This document shows, piece after piece, positions 44,131 to 55,322 of a stretch of DNA of 64,000 nt. Positions within the stretch are counted from its first letter, which is position 1, and each line of letters starts with the position of its first letter. The stretch lies in contig NW_026252171.1 of assembly GCF_025399195.1 (NCBI RefSeq), forward strand, positions 1 to 64,000. The letters run 5' to 3'. The stretch comes from Umbelopsis ramanniana AG (taxonomy: Eukaryota > Mucoromycota > Umbelopsidomycetes > Umbelopsidales > Umbelopsidaceae). The position numbers were made by a program, and so were the translations under genes. The notes below the pieces were generated by a model. The model was not told where the DNA came from. It ran no database searches and saw nothing but the letters and a program-made list of their open reading frames with translations.

Positions 44131-46111
44131 GTATAGTATTAATCTCCCCAGTTTACAGTAATTGATCTTAACAGCTGTGCAACAATCATAAATACAGCTA
44201 TGATGCGATGGGATGGACGGCTCAAAATGTACTGATTCGAGATATCTTTCTGCATGCTTGATCTTTGGAGATGCCATTAACAGACCGCTTTTATAATACT
44301 TTCAAATCACTTGGAATACACAGAGAAGGTTTGCTTAGCGTCTTATTAATCTTATTATTATACGCTCTTAGTAAATTATTCATGATTTCTTTACTTATGA
44401 TCCATTATAAGGAGTATGAGGATCTTAGTAACTGCTGTGCTCCAATGGCAAAGCTATTGAACTCCTTATCAATCTTTAATCAAGAACATAACAGTCAACT
44501 GATGGTATTGTTTGTCACACCATCGGTGCAATTTGTTAGACAGCCGAATATTTCAACTCAGTGTATCTCTCTCTCTCCTTCACAATAGTCCAGGTGCATT
44601 GAAAGAAATAGGAGTAAACCTCATCTAGCGGAAAAATGTAAGCGTACGAATGCTATTGCATATGTCCACCTCAGCAATGATATCAAGAAACAAAGCGATG
44701 AGGTATTTCCATTCAGTTGGCGTCGGGGACATCAATGATATAAAGCAACTGATATTCATCAGTGCCAAGGTAGGTTGGAAATACGAACAGAAAGATGACT
44801 ACATCTTATATACCTAATAGAATAGTTCGGCGACGTAGTTGTTCGATCATGAGACTGAAGCTGAAATGAAGGATAGGAGCTCCGAAACTGCCCTTCATTT
44901 GCCGGCATCACACAGAATCAAAATGATATGACAGCTGCTGCTTTGAACTGTGGGCTTATCTGTTCATACAGATAATGGAAATCTAGATACTACAATTTAC
45001 AAGACTGCATAATATGTACAAAACGAAATAGTGCCACTACTGCTGGGATATGCTGCTTGCGTTCTACGTGGGATGTCACAGGAAAGACGGCTTGGAGCAA
45101 TCCAAATTGGCCACTGAGCAAGGCTAAAGTCTCTTTACACTAAACCTTCACCTATATCATCGACCAAGGATTAACCTAATAATAGTAGCAAGAGTGGGTA
45201 TTTGGAAAACGACATGCGAAGAGGACATGGCTTAAACGCTGACAGGTATCTTCGATACAATAAATACTAGCATACAACGAAGAATTCAAATCGTATGAAG
45301 GCTATTTCTGAGCTAAATGTCCAGAAAGGCGATCTTTCATTCTTGACCTTCCACGACTACTCCAGTTGTGTTCCGCATCAATTGTCAACTATCGGTCAAC
45401 CCAGCGTTGTAATTGTAGGGTGTACAATTGATTCAACATGTATTGCCGTTAGCCACAAGATAAACTCACTATCGTGAACGACATCAAATCCTACATTCTA
45501 GTAAAATATAGGCACACAGATTGGCAAACAGGCGTAGATCATCCAATCTAACTTTACTATCGATTTCAGTGTCATCAATTGAAGAAAATAAGTTTGAAGG
45601 TATTTGATGGATGTGATGCGAATCAAAGAGATCTAGCTAGGCGATAAGTGGGATTGCACGGAATCGAACAAAGCCAAAGGCCGGATGTTGCGGTACAGTG
45701 GAAAGAGATCCTATCTACGCATTAACTTTTCTAGCTTGCAATCATAGACCATTCAGTATAAAATCTTTGCTACCCCTAGAAAAAGTAGAAACAAGGCAAT
45801 AGAAAGTAAAAAAAATTCCCACCTCTTTCAGTGGGACTTTTTTTTTTGATTGCATGATTCACCGGGTTTTGGCAAATTGAAGCACTTATCGATGATAATA
45901 TTGCTGCTGACTTCCATGCGATTTGAGACCCACAACTTTCCATTGGGAATAGTCACTTTTATGCAAAGCAAAGCGAGAGGAAAATGGGCAAAGGTGCACA
46001 CGGCGCTATGGCGGCAAATCGCCTCAACTTTTTAAAAACTGGCTAGTCAGCAAAAGCACTATTTTATCTCTCTTTCCCGCCTTTCCACCCTTAGGTTTTT
46101 GTCCACATAAT
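44131..46111. other. Gene-poor block, part 2
   Basis: Nearly 2 kb without a supported gene. The last 100-200 bp should be the F-box gene promoter; a T run lies at 45839-45846. Confidence 0.5.
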
Positions 46112-47427
46112 ATGGACCTTTTACCTAAGGAAATTATTCAATATATTTTTAGCTATGCAGATCCGAAGTCCATTTGTTTCGTAGGATCCACATGTCGCCG
46201 ATTGCACGAATTGTCGCTATATGATACCATATGGGCTCAGCATTGCCACCATTTTGGCGTTTATGAATATAATGCTGAATCCGACACTGGCGCTCCATAT
46301 TCATATCGGGATATCTACATTCGATTGCTACATAAATACGGCTGGATGTTGGGGATATGGCAAGGTGAATTGAAAGGAATTTATTGAGAGAGACAGAGCC
46401 CAATGTAATAAAAAGACCGGTAATCGGAGCTTGCTAACGCGCCAAGGCAAAATTTATTAAATATAGGCGATCAAACCTATCATGGATCGTTGCTTGTTGT
46501 TCAGTGGCATGCCAGCCTGAATCTGATATGTGGTTCTTTGTTGGAACCTACTGCACCTATGTATCGTCTGCGTCCATGGCTAGGCGATAACAGCGTCATG
46601 ATCCTAGAACAGCAGCACCATAAGGCGTTTGCCAAACTGGGTTTTTCAATGTCACGCAACCAGCCTCATCCTATAGTCGATTTTATCAGCGGTAATTCAC
46701 AACCCATGGAGCTACAACTCAAAGCTTGTCAAAAGCAACCTCATCCAGACTGTCATCTGCTTTGGGATCTCCACACTGAGCCAATGAATTTACTGGACAG
46801 ATTACCTTTCGACCACAGTGCTTTTAGTTTACGTATACAACAGTCGTCCCGCAACCCCCAACTCAAATTCAACTTTTGCAAACTTCCCACTGAGACTTTA
46901 TTCCCTTCCGATCGAACTGAATTTCCTGTTGGGCTATTTGCCTCCTTCTATGGAGGACATGGTTTAGAATACATCCTACTGCAGCACCACGCTGATCGTC
47001 AAGAACTGCGTGCTATCAAAGTAACAGGTGACCCCAATATACCAAGAAGTGAACTGACCTGGATAGCGTTTGTAAATGAGCAGATCCGGGAATGTAGTGA
47101 CCAAGATTTCATTGGATCGCCAGTGTTTATTGCCTTAGGCCACATTGCCTTTCATGGATTCCAAAATGCGAGTTTAATTGAATGTGAATGTGAGCACAAA
47201 TTTTATGCTTGATAGCCTCTTAATGCAAGCCTAAAAATGAAACTAACTTGATATGCTGAACACCAAACCAATCTAAAGTGATTATTGTCAGCCAAGAAAC
47301 GTTGGCCATTCACTGGCCCGAACTACGACAGATAACAGTGTATCATCGAAGCAAAGCAGCTGACTTTGAGCCCCTCCTTTCAAGCTATGCCGAATCTTCG
47401 GCTTATACAGCTTCTGCTCGCAGATAG
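46112..47427 (+). CDS. F-box protein of the FBXO31 type
   Basis: Three exons, 46112..46364, 46467..47189, 47279..47427, 374 aa. The F-box is at residues 1-45 (LLPKEIIQYIFSYADPKSIC, then LHELSLYDTIWAQHC), the Skp1-binding part of SCF ubiquitin ligases. The remainder resembles the FBXO31 substrate domain: GWMLGIWQGDQTYHGSLLVV at the start of the barrel and, near the end, GLFASFYGGHGLEYILLQHH and AIKVTGDPNIPRSELTW, which match the conserved GxYGxHGLE and KITGDPNIPAG patterns of FBXO31. In animals FBXO31 targets cyclin D1 and C-terminally amidated proteins. Whether substrates are kept in fungi is unknown. The donor at 47190 gives an in-phase join to ELIIVSQETLAIHWPELR. The upstream alternative GT (47184) would drop two residues. 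Confidence 0.85.
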
Positions 47428-47812
47428 AATAACCCAGATCGGTTTGTCCGACCTGTTGAACATTCCTTCAACATGGAACAGGGAGATACCTTCATCTGCA
47501 CAAACTTCATAACGCAATATGTTCGTAGCCATTTTTTGATGATTTCTTATTTTATTTTATTTGTAAAATTGTGAGAGCAGGCCTCGACAGCTTCATAAAA
47601 ACGCTACTTACCCGACAAAATAATAATCAATTGTGAAAAGAAAGAGAAAACAAAAAAAAGAACACAGTGTATGCGAAATCAATCATCAACAAGAACCTAT
47701 CAACGAAATTTTATCCTGATCCTCTTTCACTTTAATGTCAATCAGTTAAAAAAAATAGCGAGTAGAACGAAAATTTGCATGGGCATGGACAACCCTTTTG
47801 TTTCGTTTTTGT
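47428..47812. other. Intergenic between convergent F-box and FET genes
   Basis: 385 bp of AT-rich 3' UTR sequence; nothing else was recognised. Confidence 0.6.
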
Positions 47813-49331
47813 TTAATAAGGTCGGTCTCTTCGTTCTCTACGTTCGTTACCACGGTAGTCGTTATCACGTCCACCGCCAGAGTGGCGACCATAATCGTCT
47901 CTATCGCGTCGATCGGAACCTCCCCGGCTTCGGCCCTCATAGTTGCTGCCACGGTCACCGCCACCACGAGAGTATCCATTTCCGCCTCGAGAGTACTTGT
48001 CATCACCGCCACCGTAGTCTCGTCGACCTCGGTAACCACCTCTATCGCCACCAGAGGATTGCATTGTGGAAGCTGGTCGAGGAGCCTTGCATTTGAAGCA
48101 TTCTGTTCGATTTCTTGCAAAATTATTGATTCCACAGCTGAAGAACCGAGGTTAGATCAAGCCATTTGAATAAATCTAAGATTGCATCTAATTAAATGTA
48201 CCTTTCGCAAGACCAGTCGCCATCGCGAGGAGGAGGGGGGCCACGTCCACCTGAAAAATCTCCTCGACCACCACCGCCGCCGCCGCCATAACCTCCACGA
48301 CCTCCTCCTCGACCACCGCCACCGCCGCCGCGGCCACCGCCGCCAGTCCAAGCCTTTCGGACTGCTTTATCGACCTTTATAATGTTGCCCATAAAGTCTT
48401 TGTTTCCAAACCAGTCTATAGCAGCATCAGCAGTTGGCGGATCATCATATGTGATAGTGGCTGCAAAACATAAACAATGTCAAAAACAGCGTCAGAAAAT
48501 TTTCCATGTCAGTATACAGAGATAACATACCATCGCCTTTTGGTTTGCCTGTAGCCTTGTCGGTATAAATCCAAACTATATAAATGAAAGAGAATGAAGG
48601 GATTGTTAAATCTGCAATGTTGCTTGAACGAAATTGTATAGTGACGGCCGTCCTTACTTTTTGGTTTATCATTCTTTCTATCGTGTTTGATGATACCGAT
48701 GGAGCCAAATACTTCGGCTAACTTTTCTTCAGTCACAGTATCAGGTAGGTTTGTAATGTAGATAGTATCGTGAGCTTTCTCCATTCCTGGTTCTAAGCCT
48801 AAACGCAAGACGTGTTAATGCTCAAATTCACGAGTGATCAAGAGTTTTACCGGTCTTTACCTTCATCCTGTCGTGGCGGTTGATCTTGATAGTTATCTCT
48901 TCGAGAATAAGAGCCACGAGAGTCTCCATAGCGATCATTGTCACGGCCGCTATCTCTCTCCCTATAACCTGCACTGTGATCTCCACCATATCGTTGACCT
49001 TTACCTCCATCGTTAGAGGCGTCATAAGAGCCATAGTTAGATCCATATGATTGCTGATTGTAGGAAGATGAATCATATGCTCCTGCTTGTGGCTGCTGAC
49101 CATAGGCAGAGGGATCTGTGTATTGTGCTGCTGAATAGTCATAACCATAGGCGCTTTGTTGATCGTCTAGCAGATCAGAAAAAAGGTGAGATCGTCTAAC
49201 GGCAAAAAGGTAAAATCCCCATTTTAAAAATTCTCTGTCTCGAGTATCAAAGTACATTGCTGGTAAGCTCCATAGTCAGCTTGTTGCTGTTCAGAATGAG
49301 GGCGACCGCTAGGGTCTTGCTTGTCCGACAT
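47813..49331 (-). CDS. FET-like RNA-binding protein (FUS/TAF15 architecture)
   Basis: Six exons, complement(47813..48137, 48202..48460, 48531..48575, 48658..48798, 48861..49166, 49256..49331), 383 aa. The order is that of animal FUS/EWS/TAF15. Residues about 15-75 form a Tyr/Gln/Ser/Gly prion-like segment ([36 protein letters not shown]), followed by an RGG/RD-rich stretch. RRM about 134-225 has [20 protein letters not shown] and the FET-type [21 protein letters not shown] Gly-rich RGG run (about 232-262) comes next. The RanBP2-type zinc finger [20 protein letters not shown] (about 268-292) and a C-terminal RGG tail end the protein. FET proteins act in transcription, splicing and condensates. 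The Gly run is encoded by a GGN/CCN trinucleotide tract at about 48228-48345. The gene shares a 184 bp promoter with NDUFA9 containing CRE palindromes. Confidence 0.9.
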
Positions 49332-49429
49332 GCTTGTAGCTGCGTGAAATATTGGGAAGGCGGATTTTCTGTCTGCGAATTTTTGCACATTTGAGGCGAT
49401 TCAGTTGGGCTGGTGTGAGGGGCGGGTAC

Positions 49430-49457
49430 GACGTCACAAATAAAATTCGTGACGTCA
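49430..49457. promoter_or_regulatory. Paired CRE elements between FET and NDUFA9 genes
   Basis: GACGTCAC (49430-49437) and the perfect palindrome TGACGTCA (49450-49457) lie 20 bp apart in the divergent promoter, 59-86 bp from the NDUFA9 ATG. These are ATF/CREB-type bZIP sites. Motifs seen; activity inferred. Confidence 0.5.
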
Positions 49458-49515
49458 GCGTAGGTCTAATAGTTTGAAGCTGGCCTGTTTTGCTTTTCTG
49501 ATAGATCTGCCCAAC

Positions 49516-51213
49516 ATGCTTGCATCCGTCGCCTCCAAGCGTACGTATTGAATTTCGACCCGTTAACGATAACTTGCCGCTCAACGAAATTATTTAAATT
49601 ATAGAGATGCGCCATAAGGCGTGCGCAAACGCCATCAAGGCATCTGCTTCTTCCTTGGAGCAAAAGGTAACAACATCTCCAACCCATCCCAAAGCAGCAG
49701 TGCACACCCATACTCAAACACTCTTATTTTTCAGAGAAACCTCCACGATCTTATGCTTAGAAAGAAGACTGGACAGCCCTTCACTAGACAAGGTGCTGGT
49801 GGTCGGTATGTAACCCATACTGTATTGACGTTCACCAACAGTCAGTACAATGTTCTGACATGTATTCTCTAGTTCCACCTCCAATGGCCACGTTGCAACA
49901 GTTTTCGGATGCACTGGTTTCCTTGGACGATATGTTGTTAACCGACTTGGTATGAATATCAGCATCAAATCTAATACGAAAATATGTTCTTCATACTTAT
50001 TTTTCGATTATAGCCCAACAAGGTACCCAGGTCGTTATTGCCCACCGTGATCCTGATGAGGCCAGACCTCTCAAGGTTACTGGCGATCTTGGCCAAATTG
50101 TTCCTCTCGAAGTTGACCTTAAGGACCGCGAAACTATCAATGAAGTTGTTCGACACTCTGATATTGTTTACAACTTGATTGGTCGCGACTATGAAACCAA
50201 GTATGTTTGCTAATTCGCTTATGCTAGATTGAAGAATATGTGGCGATCGTGAAACTAACGTGTTTGGTATAGGAACTACACATTCGATCAAGTTCACGTT
50301 GATGGTGCTCGTGCCATTGCCGAAGCTTGCGCGGAAAACGACGTTGCTAGACTTGTCCATGTTTCAGCCTTGAATGCCAACGAAGATTCCACTTCTGGCT
50401 TCCTTCGCAGCAAGGCCCGTGGTGAGAAGGCAGTTCGTGAGGTTATTCCCGGAGCTACCATTGTTCGTCCTGGCACCATGTATGGCCAAGAAGATCGTTT
50501 CTTGAACAGAATCGGAAGTGAGTGCTCATGATTCATTGTCTTTCTCGCATTTGTTTGGCAATACTGATCATACTTTGAACTTTGCAGCTGGTGAAGGTTG
50601 GCAATTCTGGGTCAATGAGTCCAAGGCCAAGATTCGCCCCGTCTATGCCATTGATGTTGCTCAAGCCATGGAAATCTTTTTGACTGCTGAAAGCACTATT
50701 GGTAAGACTTATGAGTTCTACGGACCCAAGGAATACACCTATGAGCAAATTTTCGAGTTGGCTCGCGAAATTAGCAAGAAGCCCTTGCCTACCTATAATG
50801 TACCAACCAGCATTGCCAAGTAAGGCCTCTTTTGTATCTATATCACCACATGAACACGAATTAGTCAACAGGATACTCATCCGTCTTTTCCACTTCAGGT
50901 TGGCCGCTAAGCTCGTCGACAGACTTCCTTACAACCAGATGATCTGCCCTGATCTTATCGAGAGAGTATGTATCGTTGTTTAGAATATTTCACTATCTGC
51001 AACGGCTTTACTCACTATACTTTACAGATGACTTTGGATGACAAGCCCACACCTGGTGCATTGACTTTCGCCGATCTTTACATTGAACCCACAGACTTGG
51101 ATGCTGTTGCCATTCAGTTCTTGAGACGATTCAGAAGTACCGCCATCTTTGATTTGCCTTTCGAGAAGGGTGATGGTCAGGTCAAGAAGGGAGTCTATCA
51201 CGTCATAGACTAA
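49516..51213 (+). CDS. Complex I 39/40 kDa subunit NDUFA9
   Basis: Nine exons: 49516..49540, 49605..49666, 49735..49805, 49873..49949, 50014..50200, 50273..50517, 50588..50819, 50899..50965, 51028..51213, 383 aa. NDUFA9 is an atypical short-chain dehydrogenase subunit of mitochondrial NADH:ubiquinone oxidoreductase. It binds NADPH and stabilises the peripheral-membrane arm junction. Residues 1-45 are basic and Ala/Ser-rich with few acids, a mitochondrial presequence. RNLHDLMLRKKTGQPF precedes the Rossmann motif VFGCTGFLGRYVVNRL (about 63-78), then IVYNLIGRDYETKNYTF, VHVSALNAN and IVRPGTMYGQEDRFLNR. The catalytic YxxxK of classical SDRs is absent, as usual. Possession of complex I genes excludes a Saccharomyces-like yeast. 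Confidence 0.95.
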
Positions 51214-51472
51214 AAGTCATACATATTAAACCCACAACCCCCCAAAGTAGACATAACCCGATTGCTCAAGAGGAAAGAATGGAAATTGGTCTTTTGTAGA
51301 ATTATTGTTCTTATCCTTTTTGTGTTTCAATAATCAAACATTAAAAAGAAGAAAAAAAATGAAATCTCGTTAATTTTATCATATCGTGTGTATGCACGAT
51401 TATGGCTATGCTACGATACACTTTACCCTATGTGATGTTGCAAAGGAAGAAAGCTGACTAGACATAAGCCTC

Positions 51473-53253
51473 TTACATGAACATTGGAGCAACCACCATG
51501 GCTAAAATGGATACTGAAGCAGCCAGAAAACTTGAAGGCAAAAGGAATGCTGAAGAAGATCGTGCTGCTTCTGAATGTATTTTTCTGACTACACCATCGT
51601 TAAGACTATCCCAAGGCATAGTTAGGCGAGTGACGTTGTACAATTGCGTTTGTTGATTGCCGACAAATCGACTCAGGGCCAAGTATTCGGATGAATTGTA
51701 AACAATATAAGCCTTTTGCAAGAGCTCAACCAAATGAGAAGAAGCAGCAAATCCTTCTGTATTTTTGAATCGCCATTCCGAGTTATTGACGGCACCTGGG
51801 AGTAAGAAATCCAAAGCTGCTTTGATGGATTTGCCATCGACTGTTCTATAGTTCCACAAGTCAACTCGCACATGTTCTGCCAATTCCGCGAGTTGAAACA
51901 TTCCACGCAGGTTATAAACACTGTAAAACCAGGAGAATGGACGATCCGTTTCGAAGTATTGTTCGCCAGTAGCAAGAATTTGTTCTGCAATGCGATTTGC
52001 CGTTGCGTTTTGTGCCACTTGCGTCGCAAATTTATCTTGGCCCAAAAAGTAGCTAATGGCCAGGAGCTGAACGTCATAATATGTTCCTGTTGGTTTTTGA
52101 AAAGATGAATAAACAGCCTATGACTTCCTCGCCAATGCAAGTTCATTCTACAAAGAAGAACATTCAACCTACCGTGGTTATTGTGAGCGGTTTTTTCGAA
52201 GTTTCCATTTGGGCTGTTTCGTAGCCACTCCAAGTAGGACGTAAACCAAACACGCAAGCCAGCACTCGTACGTGGTGCCCATGCCTTGCTGTGTTGGAGA
52301 ATTGCAATACTATCAAGCAAGTCAGTAATAACACTGAAATCAATGATGCCCTTTGCACGTCCCATATCGTATCCACGAATAATGGATGCATATTGCAAAT
52401 GTGGGTTCATACGGGTCTCCTTATCAAGAAACCAGCTTTTGACGTGGCTGACAGCTTTCTCGGCGTATGTCTCGTTGTCGAAATAGTAGTAGGCTAGCGA
52501 TAAGAACTGTACTTGTTTGATCATTTCACGAAGCATTACATAATCTGGCACTGAACGGATTTCAGGATTGACGTGGCCATCTACACGAACGTAAGGAAGT
52601 CCACCGGGCACTGATTCATCTGGCCAAAAGTATCTGGCCAAAGACATGTAATCGTGGCTATCATTACTGGGAGCAGCCATCTTCTTGTTGACGACAGAGA
52701 AAACCGTAGTGTTGGTGACATATCGGCGTGCTTTGATTTGAAGATACCACAGAGCATTTTGTAGTGCTTGATCCGGTTCGTTCATATGCTGTTTATTGCT
52801 TTCCAAATCCCTCTCATTGATGCGCACGAAAGGAAAAGTACCATCCTGTATGTCATCAGTGGCATCTTTAGCTTCGGGAATAGGATATGGCCATCCACCG
52901 ATCATGTCAGCAATTGAGGTTGTCCTCGCTGCTGGAAGTGAGCTGTTAGTCTTAGTAGGAGGTTTCGGAGAGGTATTAGCTGGTGGTGGATCATGGACCT
53001 CGTCGTTGTCGTCGGGGGTCTCAGGAGCATTGTTAACAGGTTGTGGAGCTGGCTGTTCAGGTGTAGAGCCTGTGTCCTCGTCATCGTTGTCGTCGTCCAC
53101 AGGAGAAAGGTTGCCTTGTTCTGGAGCAGGAGCAACATCGTCGTTGGAAGATAGGTCGGTGTTAGCACCATCTTGCGCAAATGCTACCTGTAGTAGGCAG
53201 AAAAAGACGATGACTGCTAGAAGAAGACGGCTTGTTTTGGTGAATGCGAGCAT
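51473..53253 (-). CDS. Secreted GPI-anchored alginate-lyase-like protein
   Basis: Two exons, complement(51473..52086, 52173..53253), 564 aa. Signal peptide about 1-26 (LLLAVIVFFCLLQVAFAQ). Residues 27-115 form a Pro/Asp/Glu/Thr-rich linker, probably O-glycosylated. From about 120 to 480 is an alginate-lyase/chondroitinase-type alpha-toroid domain: GWPYPIPEAKDATDDIQDGT, KMAAPSNDSHDYMSLARYFW, RSVPDYVMLREMIKQVQFLS and FEKTAHNNHGRTYYDVQLLA, which carries the family's Asn-His pair. The end SEAARSSSAFLLPSSFLAAS plus a hydrophobic tail is a GPI-anchor signal. Mucoromycete walls contain uronic-acid polymers; cleavage or remodelling of these is a reasonable inferred role. Substrate unproven. Convergent with NDUFA9. 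Confidence 0.87.
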
Positions 53254-53820
53254 CTTATATTATGAAGCAAGTTTCTTGGGAGTATCCAAGGTTTCCTGCA
53301 CAGGATATAGAAAGTCGTATGCTAGGTGTAGCTCTGACGAGCACAATGTCGATGGGAAGTGGGAAAGAGCGAGTAATCCGGGAATGAAGTGTCCTCGCTT
53401 TCGTACTTGATCGGTGCTGTCGGATATTAATAAAACCCGTTGCCAATGTGCAAGTCAAAATCAAACGTTTCTGTCACTAAACAGTAGTAAGCGCTTGAAT
53501 TTACCGACACCGCCGGCCTGAATTATAATCGGATGGCAATTTTCGTTGATTGATATCTATTCAAATTACTAACGCTTGGTTTTGGTTGTGGCCATGTTTC
53601 CTCGAGCAGATCAACCAAAGATCACTTACAACAGTAAAATCACGGATCCTATTGTTAGTTAAGTGGGGATAGTTCAAGAAGCATTAAAATTCATGCTTTG
53701 GTCATTTCAAGATATTTGAACGGAAATTGATGGATTTTTTTTTATTTGTTTTTGCTAATTCACGACCAAGGGCTCTTACAGCTGTCCATACACTGGGTCC
53801 TATTTTATATCTACTTTGCT
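53254..53820. other. Intergenic between lyase and ERV41
   Basis: 567 bp with the lyase promoter and the ERV41 3' UTR. A TTTTTTTTT tract is near 53735. No gene recognised. Confidence 0.6.
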
Positions 53821-55322
53821 CTACACGCTCTTCATCAGATTGTGAACGCCAGCATACATGTCTGGATTTTCTTTACCTCCAGTTAAAACAAACCGGATGA
53901 CGCGGTATGCAAAGCCAACACATACAACGGCTCCTCCGATAATACCACTGAGGCGAACCAGGAAATGCGAGAAGGATTGTCTCTTTTCGGTGATGCGAAC
54001 AGATATAGGCTCAAAATCATATTTGAAAAATATTCCCGGAACATTGTAGAGAGCTTCCATTTCCGTGAATGATTTGCTAGAGTCTGTAACAGCGTACTGA
54101 TATGTTTCGAGAACATTGTGAGAGTTATCAATGTACGTGGTAGGCACCACTGACATAAAGTATTGAAAGGAGTGGAAATCTGATTCGAACGATGTGTATG
54201 ATGGTTTAGAGCGGTTGATTTCCACACGATTTCAAGTAAAAATCAGCTATACATACGTGAATCCGTCGTCTCAATGCTATCATCAAGAGGGTTGATGAGA
54301 TTGGGGTATAATTTACCAAAAGAGAACTCATTGATTCGATGTGTGAAATTTAAGACTAAATGTGGTGAGATCAAAACGTTAGACAACACTCAGATGTATA
54401 GCTAGAGACTTTCCATGTTCCTTACCTTGATGATCAGTGTGTGCGCCGGTTTCTAACAACAGTAAAGCGTCAGAATATATCAGAAAATACCGGATTCAAG
54501 TAGAAATGCACTTACGATAGCCATGTCCTTGAGCAGTGATGTGAAGATTGGCAGCAACTTTGTTGGCTTCGAAGGATCCCAATACCCGACAGGCACCCAT
54601 ATCACCTGTAAGTGAGTCCACTAAATCAGCTTAGGTCGTATCAACGGGAAATCGAAGAAGCTAAAACCTACGTGCAACAGCATCATCCACCTTTTGTCCT
54701 TTAGCCGCTTTGATAATCTGGTGGATATGTGTAGGATCCTGAGCCTGTCCATAAAGACGAGCATTTGCCACTTCAAATTGTGCCTACGAAACGCGATTGG
54801 AATGTGTCATTGTGCGATATTCACGACGATAGCGGCTTAAGTAGTTGCTTACTGGAATGTTTTTGAAGTTATTGGTAAGATGTAGGCGTTCACCTCCAAG
54901 ATCATATACATCCACATTAATATCTATCCATATTATTGATACTTAGATCAAGCTGAAATCAATAGAATAAAGCTGTGTCAGGAAGCTTACCGGGGCAGGG
55001 CATAGCGATCACCATGTCCAAGTTAATCTGGACCTTCCTCGCTACTTGATGGTCCACCAGAAATTCAAATGATGTGTTCAAATGACGGTAGCTGTAGGTA
55101 GAGAATGAAACGATTGTAAGTATAGTTGCACGGTTTGTTTCTAAAGATGAAAGAACTAAATAATCCTCACTCTGCAATCTCGCTGAAGGTCAACAATGTC
55201 AGTACAACAGCCAGAACCAAGGTCAATAAGCCTCCTTGACCAGATCTGTGCTTGTTATCCTCTTCCACCTTAGGGAAGGCATCCAATTGGGACACTTTCT
55301 CTGATAATTTGCGCAGAGACAT
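53821..55322 (-). CDS. ERV41: ER-Golgi vesicle cargo receptor Erv41 (ERGIC2 type)
   Basis: Eight exons: complement(53821..54179, 54257..54355, 54426..54452, 54516..54605, 54672..54783, 54853..54923, 54991..55091, 55171..55322), 336 aa; yeast Erv41 is 352. With Erv46 it cycles in COPII/COPI vesicles and returns ER residents. The N terminus LSEKVSQLDAFPKVEED is followed by TM1 (about 31-48, GGLLTLVLAVVLTLLTFSEI). The lumenal part has INLDMVIAMPCP, GACRVLGSFEANKVAANLHI, LNFTHRINEFSFGKLYPNLI and YFMSVVPTTYID. Near the end are PGIFFKYDFEPISVRITEKR and TM2 FLVRLSGIIGGAVVCVGFAY. Exon 6 is a 27 nt microexon. The spacing of one or two residues at the exon 1-2 junction (Asp-Tyr-Arg) matches the family pattern. 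A minus-strand gene with its promoter in the gene-poor block on the right. Confidence 0.93.
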
